A stretch of DNA of 64,000 bases, taken from NCBI RefSeq assembly GCF_023544665.1, contig NZ_JAMJFL010000010.1:212939-276938 (forward strand), in the 5' to 3' direction. A model generated the notes under the pieces. That model was not told where the DNA came from. It did no database searches and worked only from the letters and a program-made list of their open reading frames with translations. Positions 51,768 to 59,374 of this stretch are shown piece after piece (within the stretch, counting starts at the first letter, position 1; each line of letters starts with the position of its first letter). A program made the position numbers and the translations under genes. The stretch comes from Streptomyces sp. YS415. Its GTDB lineage: Bacteria; Actinomycetota; Actinomycetes; Streptomycetales; Streptomycetaceae.

Positions 51768-53240
51768 ATGGCGCCGGATCCGGGACGGGCGCGGCTGCGC
51801 TTCGCCGCGCGGGCCGTCGTCGGCATCGGTCTCGCGGTGGTCGTCTGCGGGCTGGCCGGACACTCCCTCGTCGGCGCCGTCACCGGCGGCCTCGCCGCGC
51901 TGCTCGCCCTGTTCACCGTCACCGACCCCACGGTCCGCGGCCAGGCGGTCACCACCGCGCTGCTGCCGTTCGTCGGCCTGCCCGTGCTCGCCGCGGCGGC
52001 CGAGCTGCACGACCAGCCGCTGGCCCGGGACCTCACCTTCCTCGCGGTGGTCGGCGCGGGCGTGTACGCGCGCCGCTGGGGGCCCCGCGGGCACTCCCTC
52101 GGCGTCTTCGCGTTCATGACGTACTTCGTGGCGCAGTTCCTCCAGGCGACCCCGCGCCACCTCCCCGAGCTCTACGCCGCCCTGCTGCTGTCCCTGCTCA
52201 TCGCCTCCGGCGTGCGCTTCGGCCTGTGGTGCTACGAGCGCCGCCTGCCCCCGGCGCCCGTGCCCGCCGCCCCCGGCGGCACCGGCCTGGCCCGGGTGAC
52301 CACGCGCCAGGCCGTCCAGGCCACCGCCGGCGCGGGCTTCGCCCTCGTGGTGGGCCAGCTGGTCTCCGGCGAGCGCTGGTACTGGGCCGTCGGCGCCACC
52401 TGGTGGGTCTTCGTGAACACCACCTCGCGCGGCGAGACCCTCGTCCGCGGCTTCCGCCGCGTGCTCGGCACGGTGATCGGCATCGGCCTCGGACTGGCGA
52501 TCGCGCTCCCGGTGGACGGCGCGCCCGTCCCCACGGCCGTCATCCTCGCCGTCTGCGTCTTCGGCATCTTCTACACGGCCGCGGTCTCGTACACCTGGAT
52601 GATGCTCTGCGTCACCCTCCTCGCCGAGCTCCTCTACGGCCTCCTCGGCGTCCTCGATCCCGCGCTGCTGGCGCTGCGCCTGGCGGAGACCGGGGTCGGC
52701 GCACTCGGCGCCGTGCTCGCGGTGCTGTTCGTCCTGCCCGTCACCACCCACGCCGTCACCGACGCCTGGATCCAGCGCGCCCTGCGCTGCGTCCACGCCG
52801 CCACCGCGGAGGCCGCCGCCCGCCTCGCGGGGTCCACGACGGCCGACCCGGCCTCCCGGGTGGCCGAGCTGGAGCAGCTCCTCGGCCGGGTCCGGCTGTC
52901 GGTCGCCCCGCTGGTCCACCCGCTCAACCCGATGCGGGGCCGCAAGCGCCGCGCTCGCCGGGTCCTCGCCCTGCTGGACGACTGCGCCCGCGAGATCCGC
53001 GGCCTGGTCGCGGTCGCCGCCGACCCCGTGGCCTCCCACGACGCCCGGCTGGCCGCCGCGTGCTGGCGCGTCGAGGCCGCGGTCGAAGCGCTCACCGGCG
53101 GTGCGGACATCTCCGTGCCCGGCGAGCAGCCGCCGGCGGCGGATCCCGCGCTGGCCCACCTGCACGGCCTGGAGCGAGCGCTGGCGGAGCTGGCGACGCC
53201 GCTCAGGGCGTCGTCGGGGTCCCCATTGGTCGGCGCCTGA
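51768..53240 (+). CDS. FUSC-family membrane protein (aromatic acid/fusaric acid exporter-like)
   Basis: The product is about 490 residues with two clusters of membrane helices separated by soluble segments. An N-terminal block (VGIGLAVVVCGLAGHSLVGAV and AALLALFTV) and a second block (QAVQATAGAGFALVVGQLVS, WAVGATWWVFVN, and GTVIGIGLGLAIALPV) fit the FUSC-2 pattern. A soluble helical C terminus follows. It is probably an efflux or envelope-stress transporter. The start could be ATG 51720, GTG 51750 or ATG 51768; I favour 51768 because AGAGGG lies five bases before it and the other two are inside or next to the hairpin. Confidence 0.82.
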   Translation: MAPDPGRARLRFAARAVVGIGLAVVVCGLAGHSLVGAVTGGLAALLALFTVTDPTVRGQAVTTALLPFVGLPVLAAAAELHDQPLARDLTFLAVVGAGVYARRWGPRGHSLGVFAFMTYFVAQFLQATPRHLPELYAALLLSLLIASGVRFGLWCYERRLPPAPVPAAPGGTGLARVTTRQAVQATAGAGFALVVGQLVSGERWYWAVGATWWVFVNTTSRGETLVRGFRRVLGTVIGIGLGLAIALPVDGAPVPTAVILAVCVFGIFYTAAVSYTWMMLCVTLLAELLYGLLGVLDPALLALRLAETGVGALGAVLAVLFVLPVTTHAVTDAWIQRALRCVHAATAEAAARLAGSTTADPASRVAELEQLLGRVRLSVAPLVHPLNPMRGRKRRARRVLALLDDCAREIRGLVAVAADPVASHDARLAAACWRVEAAVEALTGGADISVPGEQPPAADPALAHLHGLERALAELATPLRASSGSPLVGA

Positions 53241-53248
53241 CGTTCCGG

Positions 53249-53300
53249 GCGCGGCTCGGCGCGGCTCGGCGCGGGTCGGCTCGGCTCGGCTCGGCAAGGC
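53249..53300. repeat. Simple tandem repeat (GCGCGGCTCG / GCTCG units)
   Basis: Three 10-bp units of the GCGCGGCTCG type, followed by shorter GGCTC units, lie in the noncoding gap between the FUSC and lactonase genes. Confidence 0.8.
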
Positions 53301-53370
53301 GTCCTGGCGGGCGCCCCGCCGTCGCTCGGGCGGCCCGTTCCGCGCTGCGGGCGGCGCCGCATGTGGGTGA

Positions 53371-53386
53371 CATGGTCTAGACCGCA
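53371..53386. promoter_or_regulatory. DasR-like (dre) site upstream of the lactonase gene
   Basis: The palindrome GGTCTAGACC (53374-53383) with its flanks matches the DasR-responsive-element consensus ACTGGTCTAGACCACT at 12 of 16 positions, including the whole central 10-mer. DasR is the GntR-type repressor of N-acetylglucosamine and chitin genes in Streptomyces. It lies about 55-70 bp before GTG 53441. Confidence 0.65.
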
Positions 53387-53440
53387 TTTGATCGACTGCT
53401 ACGGTCACCTCGAAACGCTCCCGACCGAAAGGGGACAGCG

Positions 53441-54466
53441 GTGGCAGACGGTGGCAGGCGGGCCTTCATCGGGTCGTTCACGGCGGCCGGAGGGCCAGGC
53501 ATCGTGACGGCGGCCGTGGACGCCGACAGCGGGGCACTGACGGTTCTCACCGGCACGGACGACCTGCCCGACCCCTCCTACCTGGCCCTGGCGCCCGACG
53601 GCGGCACGCTCTACGCGGTCAGCGAGACGAGCGAGGGAGCCGTGGCCGCGTATCGCGTGAACGGCACCCGGCCCGAGCCCCTCGGCCCGCCCACGCCGGT
53701 GGCCGGCAGCGGCCCCACGCACCTCGGCCTGTACGCCGGACACGTCCTGACCGCCAACTACGGCTCCGGAAGCGTCAGCGCCGTGCCCGTGCGCCCCGAC
53801 GGCTCGCTCGCGAGCGCCCCCTCCGGCGTCCTCGCGCATACCGGCTCAGGCCCGTACACGCCCCGCCAGCAGGCCCCGCACGCCCACCAGGTGCAGGCCG
53901 ATCCCAGCGGGCGCTGGGCCGTCAGCGTCGATCTCGGCACCGACTCGGTACGGGTGTGCACCCTGGCGGACGGCCGCCCGGAGCTCCACGGGGAGTACGC
54001 GCTGCGCCCCGGCTCGGGCCCCCGCCACCTGGCCTTCCACCCGGACGGCGCGCACGCGTACGTGCTCAACGAACTCACCCCCACCGTCACCGTCTGCCGC
54101 TGGGACACCGCCGACGGCTCCCTGAAGCCCCTTGCCGAGGCGCCGGTACTGCCGGGCGCCCCGGCGGGCGACGCCTACCCCTCGGGCATCGTCGTCGCGC
54201 CCGACGGACGCTTCCTGTGGACCGCGACCCGCGGCGAGGACGTCCTGTCCGCGTTCGCCGTCGAGGGCGACACCCTCCGGCTGCTCGGCACCGTGCCCTG
54301 CCGGGGCCACTGGCCCCGGGCCCTGACCGAGGCGGGCGGCTTCCTCTACGCGGCCAACGAGCGCTCCGGCGACGTGGCCTGGTTCGCCGTGGACCCCGCG
54401 TCGGGGCTGCCCCGCTACGGCGGCTCCATCGAGGTCCCCGCGGCATCCTGCGTGGTCGTCGGCTGA
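53441..54466 (+). CDS. Lactonase family beta-propeller (6-phosphogluconolactonase-like)
   Basis: A 341-residue seven-bladed propeller of the YkgB/Pgl lactonase family. Blades carry repeated LALAPDGGTLYAVSE and HLAFHPDGAHAYVLNE patterns, and PHAHQVQADPSGRWAV contains the typical His/Glu/Asp region. Relatives hydrolyse sugar lactones such as 6-phosphogluconolactone, although many are of unknown function. GTG 53441 has a GAAAGG-type ribosome site. A DasR-like site lies upstream, so it may serve amino-sugar metabolism. A strong hairpin follows. Confidence 0.88.
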   Translation: MADGGRRAFIGSFTAAGGPGIVTAAVDADSGALTVLTGTDDLPDPSYLALAPDGGTLYAVSETSEGAVAAYRVNGTRPEPLGPPTPVAGSGPTHLGLYAGHVLTANYGSGSVSAVPVRPDGSLASAPSGVLAHTGSGPYTPRQQAPHAHQVQADPSGRWAVSVDLGTDSVRVCTLADGRPELHGEYALRPGSGPRHLAFHPDGAHAYVLNELTPTVTVCRWDTADGSLKPLAEAPVLPGAPAGDAYPSGIVVAPDGRFLWTATRGEDVLSAFAVEGDTLRLLGTVPCRGHWPRALTEAGGFLYAANERSGDVAWFAVDPASGLPRYGGSIEVPAASCVVVG

Positions 54467-54483
54467 GCACCTCGCGTACGACG

Positions 54484-54513
54484 AAGGGCCCGCTCCCGGT
54501 GGAGCGGGCCCTT
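54484..54513. terminator. Bidirectional terminator with T-run
   Basis: AAGGGCCCGCTCC and its perfect complement pair around CGGT and are followed by TTTCC. The hairpin lies between the converging lactonase and chelatase-like genes. Flanking ACGACG/CGTCGT may lengthen the stem. Confidence 0.9.
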
Positions 54514-54542
54514 TCCGTCGTGCGGCGGGCGTCGGCCGGGTC

Positions 54543-55463
54543 TCAGCGGACCGGCGCGCCCTGCGGCTGCTGGGGGGCGATGCCCAGCGCCGTCGTGTAC
54601 TTGGCCAGGGCCAGCTTGCCGATGGCCGGGTAGGCGCCGAGCGCCTCGGCGGCGGGGCAGCCCGCCTCCTGCGCCGCGTCCTCGATCAGCGCCGGGTCGA
54701 TCTCCGGCCCTATCAGGTACGGGGCGAGCGCGAGCTGCTGCGAGCCGGAGCCGCGCAGCTGCTCGGCGACGGAGGCGATCGAGCCCTCCTGGTCCAGGGC
54801 CGCCGCCATCACCGGCACGGCGAGGCGCGCGGCGAGCAGCATGCCGGTGATCCCGGCCGCCTGCACCGCCTCGTCGCCACCCACGGAGGCCAGGATGATG
54901 CCGTCCGCGGCGGTCGCCACCGTGAACAGCCGGGCGCGGTCGGCGCGGGCCAGACCGGCCTCCGACAGCCGCACGTGCAGCGCCTCGGCGAGCAGCGGGT
55001 GCGGACCGAGCGCGTCGGTCAGATCGGCGGCGACCCGGCTGTCCATCACGGCCTGGCGGACCTGGCGCAGCAGCGAGCCGTCCGGACCGGCCAGCAGCGG
55101 AACGACGACTGCGACCGGGCCCTCGGGCGCCTTGGCCTCCACACCCGCAGCGATCGCCTGCTCATAACGGGCGGTGCGCTCCCGGGCGGCGTGCGCGAGC
55201 ACGCTCTGCAGGGTGGGGAACTCCGCGTCGTCCCCGTCGAGGTACCCGATCCGGGCATCAAGGCCGGGCAGCTCCGAGCGGGCGATGCTCACGACCTCCT
55301 CGGCGAGGCTGCGCGTGGGGGCGCCCGGCATGCCAGGGACCGCGAGGACGAGCGCGGGCGCGCCCTCGGGAGCAGCCAGAGGCTCGGGTCGGCGGTGCCG
55401 TCCCGGCTGGCGGGGGCGCGGCATTCGTACTGGCAGGCCGGCGGGCCCAGTGGGGGAGCTCAT
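54543..55463 (-). CDS. CbiX/sirohydrochlorin chelatase-like protein
   Basis: The 306-residue protein reads as a type II chelatase of the CbiX kind: LVLAVPGMPGAPTRSLAEEVV, TLQSVLAHAARERTARYE and AVVVPLLAGPDGSLLRQVRQ (first domain), then a second copy-like half (ADGIILASVGGDEAVQAAG, and LALAPYLIGPEI). The classical metal-binding His of the first strand (usually HGSR) is replaced by PGMP, so chelatase activity is doubtful. The first 30 or so residues are basic and Pro-rich. Downstream sits the terminator. It may be a partner of cobalamin, siroheme or nitrite enzymes located elsewhere. Confidence 0.78.
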   Translation of the reverse strand: MSSPTGPAGLPVRMPRPRQPGRHRRPEPLAAPEGAPALVLAVPGMPGAPTRSLAEEVVSIARSELPGLDARIGYLDGDDAEFPTLQSVLAHAARERTARYEQAIAAGVEAKAPEGPVAVVVPLLAGPDGSLLRQVRQAVMDSRVAADLTDALGPHPLLAEALHVRLSEAGLARADRARLFTVATAADGIILASVGGDEAVQAAGITGMLLAARLAVPVMAAALDQEGSIASVAEQLRGSGSQQLALAPYLIGPEIDPALIEDAAQEAGCPAAEALGAYPAIGKLALAKYTTALGIAPQQPQGAPVR

Positions 55464-55582
55464 GGCGCCGCATGTTACTGGCTTCCTGGGCTCCCCTGTT
55501 CGGGGAGGGTGCAGGTGAGCGGTATCCGTCCGGTTTTGTCTGATGAGTTACGCGCGTTGCGGCACCGGGCGGGCGCAGGTGA

Positions 55583-56560
55583 TCAGTAAGCCCCGGCCCT
55601 GACCACGCAGAGCATCGATGGGTCACCCGGCAGAGTGAGCGTCCCGGACGCCAGTTCCGTCGCGATCCGGACAGCCCCGAGCAACGGATCCCCGTCGGCC
55701 GCCACCCGCCGAGCGTGCGGCAGCCGTCGCGACAACTCCGCCTCCAGGGGTACGAGGAGGGGGTCCCCCATCTTGAACAGCCCGCCGGTGAGCGCGACTC
55801 GCGGCTCCCCCTCGGCCGGGCAGACGGCGGCCGCGGACTCGGCCATGTGCCGGGCCGCCTCCCGCAGGATCCCCGCGGCGACCGGATCGCCCTCGGCGCA
55901 GGCGGCCACCTCGGGCGCGAAGGAGGCGAGGACGGCGGGGCGGTCGGCCCGCGGGTACAGCTGCCCGGGCAGTCCGGGCATCGGCCCGAACAGCTCCTCG
56001 GCGCGCGCCAGCAGACCGCTCGATCCACCGGGCCGCCCGTCGTAGGCCCGCAGCGCCGCCTCCAGCCCTGCCCGCCCGACCCACGCCCCGCCGCCGCAGT
56101 CGCCCAGCAGATGCCCCCAGCCGTCCGCCCGGCGCCAGCGCTCGAGGTCGGTGCCGACGGCGATCAGGCCGGTACCGGCCGCGAGGACGGCACCGGGCCG
56201 GGACCCGAGGGCGCCGGTGTAGGCGCTGACGGCGTCGGCGACCAGCGCCACCCTGCGAATGCCGAACTCCCGCCGCAGCGCGGCCGGGAGCTCCGCGCGC
56301 AGGCCGTCCCCGAGGGTGGCGAGCCCCGCGGCCCCGATCGCGGCGGTGTGCAACGGGGCGAGCCGGGCCTCAGCGGCCGACTCCCGCACCAGGGGCACCA
56401 GTTGCTCCATGAAGTGCCCGGCGTCGATCCCGCGCGCTCCGGTGCGCACCGGCTCGCGGGACTCCCGCTGGGCCAGCACGCCCCGCTCGACGGTGCCGAC
56501 GACGACCCGCAGCCCGGATCCCCCCGAGTCGACGGCGAGGAGTCCGCGGGCCCCGGTCAC
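55583..56560 (-). CDS. BadF/BadG/NagK-type sugar kinase (N-acetylglucosamine kinase-like)
   Basis: The 325-residue ASKHA ATPase begins GLLAVDSGGSGLRVVVGTVERG (phosphate-1 motif), then VADAVSAYTGALGSRPGAVLAAGTGLIAVG (phosphate-2), GWGHLLGDCGGGAWVG and VALTGGLFKMGDPLL (adenosine loop). This pattern is that of eukaryote-like N-acetylglucosamine kinases and related amino-sugar kinases. The GTG overlaps the stop of the uracil-DNA glycosylase gene by four bases (GTGA), so the two are coupled. A DasR-like site 2 kb away suggests an amino-sugar context, but the kinase has none of its own that I can see. Confidence 0.87.
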   Translation of the reverse strand: MTGARGLLAVDSGGSGLRVVVGTVERGVLAQRESREPVRTGARGIDAGHFMEQLVPLVRESAAEARLAPLHTAAIGAAGLATLGDGLRAELPAALRREFGIRRVALVADAVSAYTGALGSRPGAVLAAGTGLIAVGTDLERWRRADGWGHLLGDCGGGAWVGRAGLEAALRAYDGRPGGSSGLLARAEELFGPMPGLPGQLYPRADRPAVLASFAPEVAACAEGDPVAAGILREAARHMAESAAAVCPAEGEPRVALTGGLFKMGDPLLVPLEAELSRRLPHARRVAADGDPLLGAVRIATELASGTLTLPGDPSMLCVVRAGAY

Positions 56561-57240
56561 GGCAGACGCCAGTCCACCGGCTGACCCCCCTGCCTGATCA
56601 GGAGGTCGTTGGCCCGGCTGAACGGCCGTGAGCCGAAGAAGCCGCGGTCGGCCGACATGGGGGAGGGGTGGGCGGACTCCACCGACGGCAGACTGCCCAG
56701 CAGCGGGCGCAGATTGCGGGCGTCCCGGCCCCACAGGATGGACACCAGCGGCTTGCCGCGCGCGGCCAGCGCCCGTATCGCCTGCTCGGTGACCTCCTCC
56801 CATCCCTTGCCCCGGTGCGCGGCGGGCTTGCGCGGAGCCGTGGTCAGCGCCCTGTTGAGCAGCAGCACGCCCTGCTCCGTCCACGGCGTCAGATCACCGC
56901 TGGCCGGCTGCGGCAGCCCGAGGTCGGTGGTCAGCTCCCGGTAGATGTTGATGAGGCTGCCGGGCAGCGGACGCACCTCGGGCGCCACCGAGAAGGACAG
57001 TCCCACCGCGTGTCCCGGTGTCGGATAGGGGTCCTGTCCGACGATCAGGACGCGCACGTCGTCGAAGGGCTGCTGGAAGGCCCGCAGCACATTCGGTCCG
57101 GCGGGCAGGTAGGTGCGTCCCGCGGCGATCTCCGCACGCAGGAAGTCGCCCATCTCGGCGATCCGTCCGGCGACGGGTTCGAGGGCCTTCGCCCAGCCCG
57201 GTTCGACGATCTCATGCAAGGGTCGTGGTGCCACGGGCGT
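56557..57240 (-). CDS. ung: Uracil-DNA glycosylase, family 1
   Basis: The 227-residue repair enzyme removes uracil from DNA. The family-1 motifs are all present: GQDPYPTPGHAVGLSFS with the catalytic Asp, LLLNRALT, and HPSPMSADRGFFGSRPFSRAN with the catalytic His. The GTG at 57240 is preferred over a start at 57258, because relatives begin with TPVAPRPLHEIVEPGW. It is followed by a sugar kinase gene in a coupled pair. Confidence 0.93.
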   Translation of the reverse strand, partial: TPVAPRPLHEIVEPGWAKALEPVAGRIAEMGDFLRAEIAAGRTYLPAGPNVLRAFQQPFDDVRVLIVGQDPYPTPGHAVGLSFSVAPEVRPLPGSLINIYRELTTDLGLPQPASGDLTPWTEQGVLLLNRALTTAPRKPAAHRGKGWEEVTEQAIRALAARGKPLVSILWGRDARNLRPLLGSLPSVESAHPSPMSADRGFFGSRPFSRANDLLIRQGGQPVDWRLP

Positions 57241-57307
57241 CACCCTACTGCCGTACACGCGGCGGCGATCAACCGGTGGCCACGGCCCGGCCGTAACCCG
57301 CTGCGGC

Positions 57308-58393
57308 TCATCCGACCACCGCCGCGCGCACGCACAGCACGTCCGGCAGGTGCGAGGCCAGCTGCCGCCAGGAGTCGCCGTCGTCGGCGGAGGCGAACAC
57401 CTCGCCGTTGCGGTTGCCGAAGTACACGCCCGCCGGGTCCGCGTCGTCGGTGCACAGGGCGTCCCGCAGGACCGTGCCGAAGTGGTCCTCCTGCGGCAGC
57501 CCCGCCGACAGCGCCTCCCACGTCTTGCCCGCGTCCGCCGTGCGGAAGACCCGGCATCTGCGGTCCGCGGGCACCCGGTCGGAGTCGGCGGTGATCGGGA
57601 AGACGTACGCGGTGTCCCCGCGGTGCGGATGGGCGGCCGCGGCGAAACCGAACGTCGACGGCAGGCCCTCGCCGATGTCGGTCCAGGTCGAGCCCGCGTC
57701 GTCGCTGCGGTACACGCCCCAGTGGTTCTGCAGATAGAGCCGGTCCAAGGTCACCGCGTCCCGTGTCACCTTGTGCACGCACTGGCCGAACTCCGGGTTG
57801 GGGTCGGGCAGGAACACCGCCGCGACACCGGAGTTGGAAGGCGTCCAGCTCGCGCCGCCGTCCGAGGTGCGGAAGACGCCCGCGGTCGACACGGCCACGG
57901 TCACCGACCGCGGGTCACGGGTGTCGGTCAGTACCGTGTGCAGGCCCTCCCCGCCGCCGCCCGGCACCCACTGGGAGCGGGTGGGGTGCTCCCACAGCGG
58001 GCGGACCAGCTCGAAGCTCTCGCCGCGGTCCTCCGAGCGGTACAGCGCGGCCGGTTCCGTGCCCGCGTAGACCACGTCCGGTTCGGCCGCGGCCGGGTGC
58101 AGTTGCCACACCCGCTCCAGCGAAGCCCCGGTGTCCTTGGGGAACTTGACGGCCGGCTGGGACGGCTCGGTCCAGGTGCGGCCCAGGTCGTCGGAGTGGA
58201 ACACCGACGGCCCCCAGTGCGCGCTGTCCCCGCCGGCCAGCAGCCGGGGGGTCTCGCCGCGGGTGTCGATGGCGACCGAGTACACCGCCTGTGCGTTGAA
58301 GTAGGGGCTCTCGTCGAACTCCCAGGCGCCACCCCGCTTCCGGCCGATGAACAGGCCCTTGCGTGTGCCCACGGCCAGCAGTACCTCGGTCAT
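57308..58393 (-). CDS. BNR-repeat beta-propeller protein (sialidase/sortilin-like), PafBC-type promoter
   Basis: A 361-residue protein made of BNR/Asp-box repeats (S/T-x-D-x-G-x-T-W: SDDLGRTWTEPS, SEDRGESFELV, TSDGGASWTPS, SDDAGSTWTDI, TADAGKTWEAL and ADDGDSWRQL), so a six-bladed or longer propeller. It has no signal peptide and begins TEVLLAVGTRKGLFIGRK. It is probably not a sialidase; such cytoplasmic propellers are of unknown function. ATG 58393 has a perfect GGAGGTG ribosome site. The promoter 40-60 bp upstream is of the DNA-damage (RecA-NDp) type. Confidence 0.88.
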   Translation of the reverse strand: MTEVLLAVGTRKGLFIGRKRGGAWEFDESPYFNAQAVYSVAIDTRGETPRLLAGGDSAHWGPSVFHSDDLGRTWTEPSQPAVKFPKDTGASLERVWQLHPAAAEPDVVYAGTEPAALYRSEDRGESFELVRPLWEHPTRSQWVPGGGGEGLHTVLTDTRDPRSVTVAVSTAGVFRTSDGGASWTPSNSGVAAVFLPDPNPEFGQCVHKVTRDAVTLDRLYLQNHWGVYRSDDAGSTWTDIGEGLPSTFGFAAAAHPHRGDTAYVFPITADSDRVPADRRCRVFRTADAGKTWEALSAGLPQEDHFGTVLRDALCTDDADPAGVYFGNRNGEVFASADDGDSWRQLASHLPDVLCVRAAVVG

Positions 58394-58433
58394 GCCGATC
58401 ACCTCCGCGACGTCTTTGTCTGAGACACCGGCC

Positions 58434-58456
58434 AGTCTGCACCCCGGCACTGACAG
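58434..58456 (-). promoter_or_regulatory. PafBC/RecA-NDp-like promoter of the BNR propeller gene
   Basis: Minus strand: CTGTCAGTG (58456-58448), eight bases, then CAGACT (58439-58434). It differs from TTGTCRGTG-N8-TANNNT only at the first base and in the -10 (C for T at the first position). A near-identical 23-mer precedes the HEAT gene. Confidence 0.65.
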
Positions 58457-58664
58457 TCACCTCTGGAAGCGGCTTCGTCGCAGGTCAGGGCGGCGATGAT
58501 AGCTCGCTGTCCGGGCGGGCGGGGCGGTTTCCGAAAGACCCGAGCGGCGGTTTCGGGGCGTGTGCGACGGTCGGGGACCGGCGGATGTGGTGAGTGCCGG
58601 GCCGCCCGGCGTCGTATGGGAGGGCGGCCCGGCAGGTCGGTGTGCGCAGAGGAGGAAGCCCGCG

Positions 58665-59228
58665 ATGGCGCTGCGAGGTCCGAGGGTGTGGCTGTGGCGC
58701 TGGCGGCGCAATCCGCTCAAGCGCCGCGCCGACGCGGTGGAGTCCTGGGTGCTGCTCGCGGCCTGGGCGGTGACCATCCTCGTCGGGGCGGCCGTCGGCT
58801 CCGCCACCGCCGGTTCCGTCGAGCACGGCCTGGCGCGCGAACGCGCCGAGTGGCGCCCCGTGCAGGCCCGGCTGACCGCGCACGCGCCCGGTGTCTTCAA
58901 CGGCGAGCGGATGTGGGCGGAGGTGAGCTGGACGGCCCCGGACGGCTCCCACCGCACCGGCCAGGTCCGGGTGCGCCCGGGCAGCGAGGCCGGGACCGCG
59001 GTCACCGTCTGGACGGACCCCTCGGGCCGTCTGGTCACCGAGCCCGCCACCGCCGCCCAGGCCCGCTCCCGCGCCGCCCTCGCCGGGGGCATGGTGGGAG
59101 CGGGTGCGGCGGTCGTGCCGTTCCTGGCCGGCCGCATGCTGCGCGGACGCCTGGAGCGGCAGCGGATCGACCAGTGGGAGACCGAATGGGCTCGCTTCGG
59201 TCCGCTGTGGGGGCGCACAACGGGGTGA
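58665..59228 (+). CDS. Rv1733c-like two-TM membrane protein
   Basis: A 187-residue protein with a basic N terminus (RNPLKRRADAVESW), one membrane helix (VLLAAWAVTILVGAAVGSA), an extracellular-type domain of about 80 residues (VQARLTAHAP through VTVWTDPSGRLV) and a second helix (GGMVGAGAAVVPFLAGRML). This layout is that of the Rv1733c family, widespread in mycobacteria and Streptomyces and of unknown function. A GAGGAGG ribosome site precedes ATG 58665. Confidence 0.85.
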   Translation: MALRGPRVWLWRWRRNPLKRRADAVESWVLLAAWAVTILVGAAVGSATAGSVEHGLARERAEWRPVQARLTAHAPGVFNGERMWAEVSWTAPDGSHRTGQVRVRPGSEAGTAVTVWTDPSGRLVTEPATAAQARSRAALAGGMVGAGAAVVPFLAGRMLRGRLERQRIDQWETEWARFGPLWGRTTG

Positions 59229-59374
59229 GCAGCGGGCCGGGGTCAGGGCCGGGGGCCCGGCCGGGCGGTGGTGCCTGACACAGCTGACCCCGTCGCCGGG
59301 AATGCCGTGGCCCTCGCTGTGAGCCGTCGGCCGGCGGGGCGCGGCGAGTTTCGCGATGCGGCCTATCGTCGGGC

